A DNA stretch of 64,000 nucleotides from Prevotella communis. GTDB taxonomy: Bacteria > Bacteroidota > Bacteroidia > Bacteroidales > Bacteroidaceae. Where the stretch lies: contig NZ_CP091792.1 of the NCBI RefSeq assembly GCF_022024115.1, positions 3,038,001 through 3,102,000 of the forward strand, read 5' to 3'. Every line of letters starts with the position of its first letter. Position 1 is the stretch's first letter. The notes beneath the pieces are model-generated. The model was not told where the DNA came from, searched no databases, and saw only the letters and a list, made by a program, of their open reading frames with translations. Of the stretch, positions 9,701 to 18,553 are shown one piece after another. The position numbers and the translations under genes were made by a program.

Positions 9701-12700
9701 CGATGGTAATTCGCTCGGTGCTAACGACATCACTGCTACACTGAACGGTGTTGAACCTGGTAAGTATGATGTTACCGCATGGGTACGCGTACGCGCTAAA
9801 AATGGTTATGAGGCTCCTGCTACTGGAATTACCATGCAGGCTAACGACGGCGAAGCTGTCAACGTAGCTGCAGGCGATCAGGTTGGTACCTCACAGTTCT
9901 TCCTGAAGGAGTTCACTGCTACAGGTACTGTTGCAGAGAACGGCGTACTGAAGATCAAGTTCAACGTGGCTGCCGACAACAACATCTCTTGGCTGAGCTT
10001 CAAGAACGTAATGGTTACTAAGAATCTTGGCGAGCCAATCTTTACATTGAATGCCAAGGTTGGTGAAGAAGTATCTATCAAGCCTGGTGTATATGATGAG
10101 TTCGACGTCTTCTCAGTTGACTTTGGTGATGGTGTACTTGTAACAGACTCTGTAGGTCACCAGAATAAGGGTGTATGCGTCAATGATGGTACTGAGACCT
10201 GGCCTCAGAAGGAAGGTACTACCCACACTAGTATTACTGAGTTCAAGGGTACTGTAGCTGGCGATGGTATTATTAAGGTATATGGTAACAGCGACATCTG
10301 GTATCTGGCTGTTTCTGGTGCTACCCTTGCTGTAGACCAGCCCAAGCTGAAGAAGGTTGTTCAGTTCACGATGAGCAAGGTAGCTGTTGAGTCTCTCGAC
10401 CTGACAGGTCTTGATAACATGGAGATCTTCAGCTTCTCACAGGGTTCTTTGAAGAACATTAATGTGAAGAACAATGCTGCTCTGACCAACCTCACTATCA
10501 ACAACAACACTGCATCTGCCTTCGAGAGCGTCCTTGAGAGTCTCGACCTGAGCGGCAATGCCAATCTTGAACAGTTGAACGTGATGGCTGCCAGCGCAAC
10601 CAAGCCTGGTGTTCTGAAAACTCTTGACCTGAGTGCTAACACGAAGCTCACCAACTTGTACGCTCAGTATAATGCTCTTGAGAGTGTGATTCTGCCAGAG
10701 AATGCAGAACTTAGCTTCGCAAACCTGCAGAACAACAAGATTGCAGCTATCGACCTGTCAAAGGTTGCCAGCCTGAAGGACACCTATCTGAACAATAACC
10801 TGCTGACAGAAGTTGACCTGTCAAAGGTTGTTGCAGGAGCAAACTTGTATTTGGACGGCAACCAGCTGACCACAGTTAATGTTCCCGTTATTGTTAAGAA
10901 CCTTCAGCTGAACGACAACAAACTGACAAGTGCCACTATTGCAGGCGCTACAGCTTCTTGCAAGTTGGAGAACAATGCATTCACACTGGCTACGCTCCCT
11001 GCTCAGCCCGCAGGTCTGAACACTGCTAGCAAGACAAAGAAGTTTACCTACGCTCCTCAGGCTGCAATGCAGGTTGCTGAGACCGTTAGCGAGCTTGATC
11101 TCACTTCACAACTGACTGTGGCTAAGGGTGAATTGAATCCTGAGACTGTAGGAGAGGCTGCTGCCTATACTACATGGCTCGAGAACCAGACTACATCCTT
11201 CAGCTTCGTTACCGCTGGTGGTAATGCACTTGTTGAGGGTACCGACTATGAAGTAGTTGAGCCTGGTAAGTTCAAGTTCCTGAAGGCTCAGGAAGAGAAG
11301 GTACACGCTGTGATGCTGAATGCCGCATTCCCCAAGTTCACTGAGGCTGCACCATTCACAACTACTGAGTTCACCGTTGAGGCTGCTACTGGAGAAGAAT
11401 TTGAGGAAGTAAAGGTTACTTATGCATTAAAGGAAGGCGAGACTCACGTTTCTGCCGACGTTGTAGAGGTTAAGAACGAGGATAAGGTTGTAGCTACAAT
11501 CACCTATGGTGAGGCTGGTGGTGAGGCCTTCCATGCAGCAGCTGCAAACGCTGCAGTTGAAGGATTTGAAGCCTTTACAGATGGTAACGGTCAAAACGGC
11601 AACAAGGAAGGTGGCACATTCTACACCATCGTTCCAAAGTTTGACGGTAAGATTGACGTTGCAGTCGTTCTGAACAAAGACAAGTCTTTCTACATCTTAG
11701 AGGATGGTACTGCACTGACCGACTTCGATGGAATCACAGTTTCTGATAAGATGTATGGCACCTTCACATTCGACGTGAAGGCAGAAAAGGCATACAAGAT
11801 CTATGCTGCTGGCACTAAGTTGGGCTTCTACGGTTTCAACTACACCTATAAGCAGGCTAAGCAGCCCGAAGTAACAGAACTTGAGCTGACGCTTAACGTA
11901 GAGCGTTACACAGGCATGGGTTACGGTGCTACTGAGGCTACAGTAGACTTCACTGAGGCTAAGGCATTCTTGGGTGTTGAAGCTATCACAGAGGATATGC
12001 TGAGCGTTCTGAATCCCGATGGTAACGCCATCAGTGACTTTAAGGCTTACGACGGTTGGTTCAACGGTGAAGGAGTTGCCGAAACTTGGGGTGATAACAC
12101 TAAGATCAACGTGAAGTTCTTCGAAGCAATCGCTGGTGAAGGCAAGTACAGCATCTGCGACATGAACGGTGCCGACGAGGTAGGCAAGACCTACAGCGTG
12201 AAGTGGCAGCTCGCAGCCAACGGTAAGAAGGTGATCTACACCATCAACGTAACATTCGTAGCTGCTCCTGAATTCAAGCCTGAGATTGTTAAGACAATCG
12301 ACGTACCTGTATATATGACAGCTGAGGCTGCTTACGAAGGACTGACAGCTCAGTTTGATGCTGCCGAGGTTGCTACAGCACTCAACATTGCTTCTATCGC
12401 TGATGCTAAGGCTTACATCGTTAACGTGACAACAGGTAGCTTCGTTGAGAATACCACCGACGGATGGCGCGATGCTAATGGTGATGCTACTCAATGGCCA
12501 AATGCAACCAATGGTCTCTGTGCAAAGATTCAAGATCCAGCATCTGGTACAATTGATTACCTGGGTACCCACGACGCTAACTTCATGGAGAACGATACCT
12601 ACACTGCAAAGTGGGGCTTCGTTGCAAACGAGAAGGCTGTGGTACTCAACATCAATATTACCTTCAAGTCTGCTGCCTTCATGACAAGAATTAATTCTAT

Positions 12701-12809
12701 GAAGTCTGACAGCCAGCAGGGTACTATCTACAACCTGAATGGTCAGAAGGTGAACAAGGCTCAGAAGGGTCTGAACATCATCAACGGCAAAAAGATCGTG
12801 ATTAAGTGA
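6780..12809 (+). CDS. Giant secreted protein with leucine-rich repeats and T9SS-type tail
   Basis: This is a 2009-residue protein with a signal peptide of about 24 residues (ending TGVWA). The N-terminal domain (about 25-197) resembles the DNRLRE/carbohydrate-binding folds of secreted proteins. Several jelly-roll-like modules follow, then module B (about 870-1077). A degenerate leucine-rich-repeat block lies at about 1190-1410 (LxxLDLSGNxxLxxL type, as in SLDLSGNANLEQLNV and TLDLSANTKLTNLYA). Two related C-terminal domains resemble DUF4859 (about 1705-1835 and 1840-1960, each with DGW and a lysine-rich W/V strand). The tail is NLNGQKVNKAQKGLNIINGK. No catalytic motif is seen. Leucine-rich repeats and binding modules suggest a surface adhesin or receptor for host or dietary polymers; this is an inference. 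It has its own promoter and terminator. Confidence 0.85.
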   Translation: MKRNLLRTLFLSIMMILGATGVWADEITATLDHTAGAQWGSNTGASTVDAEKEHYNNDAATAWAGCAYAKFSYTIPEGHSITKAQLTYSVNQGGRSGRDDIIYYMKKDFDLDWATFAGQTGLDLRNASNRADKAVAAASTGGTGDRINLSQDVTDAVKAIFNEGQNYIIFQWTGNAGGADLYGKASANAPTLVITTADVSSVTSYTVKFTDGTNELKDAAVYTNVAIGSEQTASSADIASFVVGDKKYIYVSGNSTITTVADAATNVITLVFREAATYNYTVKSSLGTTIFEGTGFESDAITYYFPQYLLSEGVLYNTPANNKEYRNTTTLDADNKVITVNYSATETNDIVFLKEAEDIEGATASAASNADIRCSMGKGAFFANDAVVTTLQPGKYKLTAQVWGNATTTFVIKAGEATVLSIDTKGYVYSETSEEFELTKATDITIPAVGNENRVLDLVYIQKTGDVEVADPNDYTSYIVNADLTGEGGFDATGTKGISGGIVKVGNASAFDFKQTIANLPAGKYKVTAQAAYRFGADEAAEAAAITAGTDTKLVQLYATVGEKTVATKVQNRYDGASETDYANGSGSVTVNEKFVPNSSDAVKAWFAAGKYVNEVTFNLPADGAVTIGINRTGTPESDYTVIGPWTLTRLGDAEVEPEPAIEPGTDMTSKIVNPSFETGDLTGWTVTNSSDTGVKPNSNATYTAEGCDGDYLFNTWWKGNPITQTIAGLPNGLYELKVLVTNDAGEGNNDKPCIFLIANGAHSDAIPTTTKSKFEEGSLQFYVIDGTATIGVVGGNGDGTFNAGGYYWYKADNFRLKYVAALPSVDDIEIPEGKMSVAAANAITTAKEAGDVIALMTAVKNAKASIEAYAHMKKVLDDMTAIAEATNVYTAEAKTTFDAAVAAAQKGYEEGTVSDADASAFNYGSRLEGTLPTLLLSAFTSTVEGTPYINTWSVEGNNDGSNFYTPFFEYWVSDGNSLGANDITATLNGVEPGKYDVTAWVRVRAKNGYEAPATGITMQANDGEAVNVAAGDQVGTSQFFLKEFTATGTVAENGVLKIKFNVAADNNISWLSFKNVMVTKNLGEPIFTLNAKVGEEVSIKPGVYDEFDVFSVDFGDGVLVTDSVGHQNKGVCVNDGTETWPQKEGTTHTSITEFKGTVAGDGIIKVYGNSDIWYLAVSGATLAVDQPKLKKVVQFTMSKVAVESLDLTGLDNMEIFSFSQGSLKNINVKNNAALTNLTINNNTASAFESVLESLDLSGNANLEQLNVMAASATKPGVLKTLDLSANTKLTNLYAQYNALESVILPENAELSFANLQNNKIAAIDLSKVASLKDTYLNNNLLTEVDLSKVVAGANLYLDGNQLTTVNVPVIVKNLQLNDNKLTSATIAGATASCKLENNAFTLATLPAQPAGLNTASKTKKFTYAPQAAMQVAETVSELDLTSQLTVAKGELNPETVGEAAAYTTWLENQTTSFSFVTAGGNALVEGTDYEVVEPGKFKFLKAQEEKVHAVMLNAAFPKFTEAAPFTTTEFTVEAATGEEFEEVKVTYALKEGETHVSADVVEVKNEDKVVATITYGEAGGEAFHAAAANAAVEGFEAFTDGNGQNGNKEGGTFYTIVPKFDGKIDVAVVLNKDKSFYILEDGTALTDFDGITVSDKMYGTFTFDVKAEKAYKIYAAGTKLGFYGFNYTYKQAKQPEVTELELTLNVERYTGMGYGATEATVDFTEAKAFLGVEAITEDMLSVLNPDGNAISDFKAYDGWFNGEGVAETWGDNTKINVKFFEAIAGEGKYSICDMNGADEVGKTYSVKWQLAANGKKVIYTINVTFVAAPEFKPEIVKTIDVPVYMTAEAAYEGLTAQFDAAEVATALNIASIADAKAYIVNVTTGSFVENTTDGWRDANGDATQWPNATNGLCAKIQDPASGTIDYLGTHDANFMENDTYTAKWGFVANEKAVVLNINITFKSAAFMTRINSMKSDSQQGTIYNLNGQKVNKAQKGLNIINGKKIVIK
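9391..10010 (+). repeat. Module B, copy 2
   Basis: The same unit as at 4461 and 16331: ATNVYTAEAK, NTWSVEGNNDGS, YDVTAWVRVRAKNGYEAP, GITMQANDGEAV and NNISWLSFKNV. The beta half is nearly identical to the 16331 copy in protein and DNA, while the helical lead-in has diverged. Confidence 0.8.
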
Positions 12810-12860
12810 GTATAAAGCTCGAGATTATGATTTAGTAAGCATAAAGCAGAGCAAAACCAA

Positions 12861-12900
12861 CAAGCCCTCACCGCAATAAAGCGTTGGGGGCTTGTTTTTT
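12861..12900 (+). terminator. Rho-independent terminator after the 2009-aa gene
   Basis: CAAGCCCTCACCGC pairs with GCGTTGGGGGCTTG (one wobble, one mismatch) and is followed by TTTTTT. It has the same core as the terminators at 6431 and 18450. Confidence 0.85.
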
Positions 12901-13013
12901 GTGTTAAAACAGGCTCAATAAGGCCCTTTTATCGATTTGTCTCACAATTAGGTATGAAACAAAAGATACAACAAAATGAGACAAAAGGCAAAATGTCTTG
13001 TTATTATATATTG

Positions 13014-13021
13014 TATCTTTG
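13014..13021 (+). promoter_or_regulatory. -7 box for the 1772-aa gene
   Basis: TATCTTTG followed by GCACC, 66 bases before the ATG. No good TTTG lies at the -33 position. The leader contains AACTAAAAACAATTAAA, as in the leader of the preceding gene. Confidence 0.5.
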
Positions 13022-13087
13022 CACCCGAAAATAAATCAATGTTATTTACCTATTAACACTTTTACATTAACTAAAAACAATTAAATC

Positions 13088-16000
13088 ATGAGATTAATTA
13101 CAAAATTGTGGGCAACACTGTTGCTACTATGTGTAGCTGGTGTTGCAAGTGCCGCGACGGAGTATGAGGTCGATCAAAGGTTCACGAGTATCAGTGACCT
13201 GGATGGCAAGTCGTTTGCTATCGTTGACGAGACGCCCACTACTCCTACCGCAATGGGAATCGGTATCACAGGACATGGACAAGGTTGGGACATGTACTTT
13301 GGAACCATTACCGAAGCTTACAACTCTAATGCTTGCTTCTATAAATTAGAAGCTGTAACAACCGAAGGTCTAGAGGGTTATTACTATCTTCGCACCTACA
13401 AAGCCGATGGCAACATGTATACGGCATGGGGTAATACCACCACCATGGGCTATTTCAATTCACAGCTTGCAGACAAAAGTTGCTGCTTTGCTCTTGGTCT
13501 GGAGGGCAGAAACGGTCAGGATGGTACAAACTTAGCCATCTGGGCAATTGAAGAGAGTGAAGGAAAATTCGCACTGAAAAATATCGGCACGGGACTTTAT
13601 CTTCACGCCGACAACCTGCCTGCTAAATACGAGGACGCCTTCTATTTTACATTCTGCTCACTGAAGGAAAAGGCTCAGACCGATCCATTGGCTTCAGAGA
13701 AGGACGATCTTTCTACTGCCATTGCCAAAGGTAAAATGATTAAAGCCTTAGCTTACACAGATGCTACATTCGGTGCCCTTACCACAGCTATTACTGACGG
13801 TGAGACCGCATTGGCTTCTACTGAGGCTACCGCAACAAGCCTGACTAATGCTACTAACGCTATTACCAATGCTATTGAGGCATTGGCACTGAAGGCAGGC
13901 TTTACAAGTCTGCAGGATGTAGATTTTGGTGTATTTAATGGTTGGGGTGCTGAAGCCACGCTGACACAAAAAGTAGCTCCCACATGGGATCTTTTCAAAG
14001 CTACCGGACAGTCATACGGTGACCCCAGCGTGAATAATCGCGCAGATGTATCTGCTTTTGATAAGTTGTATGTTGTAGCCGTTAGCGGCTCACCACGTAT
14101 TCTGATGAACCGTGACGCTGACAATGGACAGTGGAACGAGACCGAGGCTGAGTCACACCTGATTGACAACACGAAGGGTGGCTGGTCTGCAAAGTATTTC
14201 TCTACGGAAGATGGTATCACCACCGTAGATCTGAAGCAACTGGTAGCTGATAAGGGTTTTGCTCACCTCACCGCTATCAAGAGCTATGACAACAACGTTA
14301 TCTCAGGTCTGTACCTCTATAAGGAGGCTACCGTAGCTAACGAGGATGTACTTCCTATTGACATTCAGTTTGGTGAAAGTTATAATGATAAGAAAGTACA
14401 GAATTACACTTCCACCTGGACCGCTACCAAGGATGGAAAGACTTGGACTATCGTAAACTTCAACAACAATAACAGCGGATGGGATTTGATTAAATGCGGC
14501 AGCAAGAACGACGCTAGCGTAGCCACTATTACATCTCCTGCTATCAATGCTGTTGTAAAGAGTTATGTCATTTCTTTGACTAAGGCCTCAAATATCAACT
14601 CTGCCAAACTGACCATCATGAATGGTGAGGAGAAAGTTGGCGAAGACATTGATATCACAGAGAAGTTTGTTGTTGGTGACGTAGTTGTTCCTGTAGAAAG
14701 TCAGAAGGGCTACAGCTACGTTCTGACCATTGACAACAAGCAAGCCAGCGGAAACGGTTCTGTTGAAATTTCAAAGATTACACTGTCTGGCGAAGCTATT
14801 CAGCCTGTTGAGCCTGTTCACATTGAAAACACTGCAGAGACAGCTTACACCGTAGCCAAGGCTATCGAACTTATTGACGCTGGTGAAGCACTGAGTGAGA
14901 CTGTATTCGTAAAGGGTATTGTGTCTAAGGTCGATGAGTACAACGAACAGTATAAGAATATCAGCTACTGGATTTCTGATGATGGTACCACCGAGAGTGC
15001 ACAGTTCGAGTGCTTCCGCGGTAAGGGTATTGACGGTGCAGACTTCACCTCTATTGATGATATTAAGGTAGGTGCTAACGTTATTATAAAGGGCACCATG
15101 AAGAAGTATGTCAAAGAAGGACAAGCCGACATCTACGAGTTCAATCAGAACAACGAGTTGGTAAGCTATGAAGCTCCTGTTGCTCCCGCTGAGTTGTTCG
15201 CTGGTGAGACAGGAAAATACTATATCTTCAATACTGCTGCAGAGAAATATCTTGGTGCAGGCAACAGTTGGGGAACTCAGGCTTCACTTCTGAAGAATCC
15301 TGATTTCGTAACGCTGATTAAACAACCCGATGGAACCTATCAGCTGGAGTCACAGGTAAGCAATGGTGACAACAAGTATTTCTTCAACGGCAGCTTCATG
15401 GACAGCAATGCTCCTGTGAACCTGACCATTACAAAGATTCCTGAAGCTTTTGGCTATAAGGATGAACAAGAAACCGAACCTGTATATGCTTACACTATTG
15501 CTACTGGTGAGAAGTTCTATGGATGGGATGGTACTACCACTGTTCTGGCTTCTAACCTTACTGCAGACAACGAGAATGCAGCTTGGTTGATTTTCACAGA
15601 GTCTGAAATCCTGGATGGCTTAAAGGAAGCAACTGCAGAAAATCCCGTAGATGCCACATTCTTGATTACAGACCACACCTTTGGTCGTAACCACCGCAAT
15701 GTAAGCGCTTGGACTAACGAAGGCGGTGCAGCTCTTACTGGCGGTAACAGCGATAAGCACGACGCAGAGAAATTTCATGGTGCATTCAATGTTTACCAGA
15801 AGTTGACCAAGGCTCCCGCAGGTATCTATAAGTTCACCGCCCAAGGCTTCTATCGTCAGGACGGTACTGATGAAGAGAATCTGCCTGTATTCTATGCAAA
15901 CGATGTTACATCACTGTTCCCTGTGAAGACTGGTGCCGAGAATAGCATGGCTGACGCCTGCACATCATTCGAAGCAGGTCTCTATGCAGCAGAGCCCATC

Positions 16001-18406
16001 TACGTGCAAGTGACAGAAGATGGTGAGTTGACAGTTGGCGCAAAACTCGAGACAAATGCATCCCTGTGGTGTATCTGGGATAACTTCGAATTGTTCTATT
16101 ACGGCAATGAGGCAACACTCGAACAGGTGAAAAATGCTGCCATCATCGCTGAGTTGGATGAACTCCGCACTAATGCTTCTGAAAAGATTGAAGACGCTGA
16201 AGTAGAGGCTGTCAAGACAGCTCTTCAGGATGCTTTGACCGCTACCGCTGAAGTAGATAAGTCTGATGCAGAGGCTATCAAGACAGCTATCGCCACTCTG
16301 AAGGCTGCCGTCGAGAAGGCAGAAGCTTCTCTCGAAGCCAAGGCTAAGCTGGCCAAGATGAAGGAACTCATCGACGCCACAAATGTTTATACTGCCGAGG
16401 CTAAGAATGCATACTACGACCAGTGGGTTGTGAAGTACAACGACGGAACGATTACAAAGACAGAGGCCAATGCGCTGCAGGATCCATTCCTCGTAACAGG
16501 ATGGCACGCCAATGTCACCGTGGACAACTTCCTGCTCTCTGCATGGGATACCAACCCTGACTTCCAGGATGCTGCATACTACATCAACACATGGAGCAAT
16601 GAGGGCGAGACTGACGGTTCTAACTTCAAGGTGCCCTTCTTCGAATATTGGACGAATGATGACAAATCTCTGGCCGAAAAGGCCCTGACAGCTACCATGA
16701 ACGGTCTGGAGGCTGGTAACTATGACGTCACCGCTTGGGTACGCGTACGCGCTAAGAATGGTTATGAAGCACCTGTTACTGGTATCACCATGCAGGCTAA
16801 CGACGGCGAGGCTGTTGACGTAGCTGCAGGTGATCAGGTTGGCGAAAGTCAGTTCTACATGAAGGAGTTCACCGCAACAGGAACAGTTGCTGAGGACGGC
16901 ATACTGAAAATCAAGTTCAACGTGGCTGCCGACAACAACATCTCTTGGCTGAGCTTCAAGAACGTGAAATTTGGTGAGCATCAGATTACTCCGGAAGAAA
17001 TTGCGGCTCTCGAATTAGAGGCAGCCAAAGCAGATCTCCAAACCGCCATCACTGCAGCCAAGGCTATCGAAACCGAAGGCAAGAATGGTGCAGATGCACT
17101 GGCTACTGCTATCACAGATGCCGAGACAGCTTTGAATGCTGCTGACGCTACTGTTGAAACTATCGCTACCGCAAAGGCCAATCTGGCTGACGCTATCATC
17201 CTGTTTGACAAGGCAAACCTTGATGCTAACCTCATAGAGATTGCACAGGAACAGCAGGATCAAGAGGGTGGTGTTGTAACTCTGGCCACATCCGAAAAGA
17301 ATGAAAAGACTGGTGTAATAACCTATACTTCTAAAGACCAGGTTAGCGTTATCTTCAAGATGAAGAATGTTGATGTATCAAATTGCGACTACATTCTCTT
17401 CAAGTTTACAGAACCCACACCTGCAGGTCTCAGTTATGCATTCTGGACAAACAACAAGAACAAGGAACTGCCTGCTGGCATTACCGAGTTCAAGTATGTC
17501 TTCGCAGAGGATAATGAAAGTGAAATCAAGGATGGTATTATCCCTGAAATCAGTCTTCTGACTATCTTTACTGGTGCAGGAAAGGTTGTTAAGGTTGCCG
17601 GTGTCTATAAGCATCAGGTTCCTGTAGAGGTTACTCATACTTGGGACTTCACAAAGTGGAGCGAGGCTACCGTTGCAAACCTGAAGGCCGAGGCCGCAAA
17701 GGTTACTGTATCTGCTGATCCAGACAAGGAAGGTAACACGAAGTGTGAGGACAACGGAGCACTGTGGTCTGACCACGAAAAGAAGCCCGGCACGACCTGT
17801 GATACTTATGCCGCTTCAAAGGACAACTGCTTCTGGTATGTTGGAGGCGAGGCTACGCCTACTGCCAACGGTACCGCTATTGCAGAGTTTGCAGGTCTGC
17901 AGTTCAACACTGCTTACGGTGCTTCTCGTGCACTGGCTATTGCAGTGAACTATCCTTCAACTTCTATTGGTACTTATAACGGTCCTTCATACCTCTGGTT
18001 CGGCGGTAAGGGTCAGACCATTATGACTATCCCCGCAGTGAAGGGTGGATCTACCATCAAGATTGGTGTTGAGTCACACAAGAGCAGTGAGGCTCGTGGC
18101 ATACAGTTGTTCGCAGGTGAGACAGAGTTGAAGGACGCTGAAGGCAACGCCGTTGCAGCTCCTAAGACTTACACCGAGCAGACGTGGGTTGTTCCCGCAG
18201 GTGTTGCTTACGACATCGTTGTGAAGAACACCAACGGCTGCCACATCTACTTCATCGATGCTGAGCAGGATGAGAATACTCTGACAAGCATCAACACCGT
18301 GAAGAGCAACGTGATGAACAATGCTATCTACAACCTGAACGGTCAGAAGGTGAACAAGGCTCAGAAGGGTCTCTTCATCATCAATGGCAAGAAGGTCGTT
18401 AAGTAA
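13088..18406 (+). CDS. Giant secreted mosaic protein with OB-fold-like and repeated binding modules, T9SS-type tail
   Basis: This is a 1772-residue protein with a signal peptide of about 22 residues (ending GVASA). An N-terminal beta region is followed by a FIVAR-like helical stretch (about 205-275). Next come an F5/8- or CBM-like region, an OB-fold-like domain (about 578-696, AYTVAKAIELIDAG, VFVKGIVSKVDEY, YWISDDGT), module A (709-1006), helices, module B (1081-1293) and another FIVAR-like helix set (about 1300-1370). Module C (1380-1514) and a final domain starting HTWDFTKWS precede the tail NLNGQKVNKAQKGLFIINGK. It shares modules A, B and C with the gene at 2852 and B with the one at 6780, so the three arose by duplication and module exchange. 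Catalysis is not evident. Surface binding is inferred. Confidence 0.85.
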   Translation: MRLITKLWATLLLLCVAGVASAATEYEVDQRFTSISDLDGKSFAIVDETPTTPTAMGIGITGHGQGWDMYFGTITEAYNSNACFYKLEAVTTEGLEGYYYLRTYKADGNMYTAWGNTTTMGYFNSQLADKSCCFALGLEGRNGQDGTNLAIWAIEESEGKFALKNIGTGLYLHADNLPAKYEDAFYFTFCSLKEKAQTDPLASEKDDLSTAIAKGKMIKALAYTDATFGALTTAITDGETALASTEATATSLTNATNAITNAIEALALKAGFTSLQDVDFGVFNGWGAEATLTQKVAPTWDLFKATGQSYGDPSVNNRADVSAFDKLYVVAVSGSPRILMNRDADNGQWNETEAESHLIDNTKGGWSAKYFSTEDGITTVDLKQLVADKGFAHLTAIKSYDNNVISGLYLYKEATVANEDVLPIDIQFGESYNDKKVQNYTSTWTATKDGKTWTIVNFNNNNSGWDLIKCGSKNDASVATITSPAINAVVKSYVISLTKASNINSAKLTIMNGEEKVGEDIDITEKFVVGDVVVPVESQKGYSYVLTIDNKQASGNGSVEISKITLSGEAIQPVEPVHIENTAETAYTVAKAIELIDAGEALSETVFVKGIVSKVDEYNEQYKNISYWISDDGTTESAQFECFRGKGIDGADFTSIDDIKVGANVIIKGTMKKYVKEGQADIYEFNQNNELVSYEAPVAPAELFAGETGKYYIFNTAAEKYLGAGNSWGTQASLLKNPDFVTLIKQPDGTYQLESQVSNGDNKYFFNGSFMDSNAPVNLTITKIPEAFGYKDEQETEPVYAYTIATGEKFYGWDGTTTVLASNLTADNENAAWLIFTESEILDGLKEATAENPVDATFLITDHTFGRNHRNVSAWTNEGGAALTGGNSDKHDAEKFHGAFNVYQKLTKAPAGIYKFTAQGFYRQDGTDEENLPVFYANDVTSLFPVKTGAENSMADACTSFEAGLYAAEPIYVQVTEDGELTVGAKLETNASLWCIWDNFELFYYGNEATLEQVKNAAIIAELDELRTNASEKIEDAEVEAVKTALQDALTATAEVDKSDAEAIKTAIATLKAAVEKAEASLEAKAKLAKMKELIDATNVYTAEAKNAYYDQWVVKYNDGTITKTEANALQDPFLVTGWHANVTVDNFLLSAWDTNPDFQDAAYYINTWSNEGETDGSNFKVPFFEYWTNDDKSLAEKALTATMNGLEAGNYDVTAWVRVRAKNGYEAPVTGITMQANDGEAVDVAAGDQVGESQFYMKEFTATGTVAEDGILKIKFNVAADNNISWLSFKNVKFGEHQITPEEIAALELEAAKADLQTAITAAKAIETEGKNGADALATAITDAETALNAADATVETIATAKANLADAIILFDKANLDANLIEIAQEQQDQEGGVVTLATSEKNEKTGVITYTSKDQVSVIFKMKNVDVSNCDYILFKFTEPTPAGLSYAFWTNNKNKELPAGITEFKYVFAEDNESEIKDGIIPEISLLTIFTGAGKVVKVAGVYKHQVPVEVTHTWDFTKWSEATVANLKAEAAKVTVSADPDKEGNTKCEDNGALWSDHEKKPGTTCDTYAASKDNCFWYVGGEATPTANGTAIAEFAGLQFNTAYGASRALAIAVNYPSTSIGTYNGPSYLWFGGKGQTIMTIPAVKGGSTIKIGVESHKSSEARGIQLFAGETELKDAEGNAVAAPKTYTEQTWVVPAGVAYDIVVKNTNGCHIYFIDAEQDENTLTSINTVKSNVMNNAIYNLNGQKVNKAQKGLFIINGKKVVK
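15214..16105 (+). repeat. Module A, copy 2
   Basis: A second copy of the unit at 3330-4232, from KYYIFNTAAEKYLGAG to LWCIWDNFELFYYG. It is diverged but collinear. Confidence 0.75.
16331..16968 (+). repeat. Module B, copy 3
   Basis: A third copy of module B. The first third is almost base-for-base the 4461 copy, while the beta half resembles the 9391 copy more closely (VRVRAKNGYEAP). This mosaic pattern is what recombination or gene conversion would give. Confidence 0.8.
17229..17630 (+). repeat. Module C, copy 2
   Basis: A second copy of the unit at 5875-6275, with VIFKMKNVDVSNCDY, EFKYVFAED and VAGVYKHQ. Here it is followed by an extra C-terminal domain that the other protein lacks. Confidence 0.7.
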
Positions 18407-18449
18407 TAGACATTCCCTACCCCTCCCCACATAAGGAGGGTACAAAACG

Positions 18450-18484
18450 GCCCTCACCGCAAGATGCGGTGGGGGCTATTTTTT
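18450..18484 (+). terminator. Rho-independent terminator after the 1772-aa gene
   Basis: GCCCTCACCGC pairs with GCGGTGGGGGC, followed by TATTTTTTAT. It is preceded by a smaller hairpin (CCCTCC...GGAGGG, 18421-18440). Confidence 0.85.
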
Positions 18485-18517
18485 ATAGATAATTGCAAGA
18501 ATATCAAGATTTATTAT

Positions 18518-18525
18518 TACCTTTG
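18518..18525 (+). promoter_or_regulatory. -7 box for the C10 protease gene
   Basis: TACCTTTG lies 28 bases before the chosen ATG, with only a weak TTG about 22 bases upstream. Its position supports a start at 18554 and excludes an in-frame start at 18464. Confidence 0.55.
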
Positions 18526-18553
18526 CCAACAAAATGACCAAAACCATCATGAT

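Noticed and set aside
15965..16981. Minus-strand open frame opposite module B (338 codons)
   Set aside because: It exists only because the repeated modules lack antisense stops; similar pieces appear opposite the other copies.
18464..18553. N-terminal extension of the C10 protease from an in-frame codon at 18464
   Set aside because: It begins in the preceding terminator and upstream of the promoter box; the ATG at 18554 starts a proper signal peptide.
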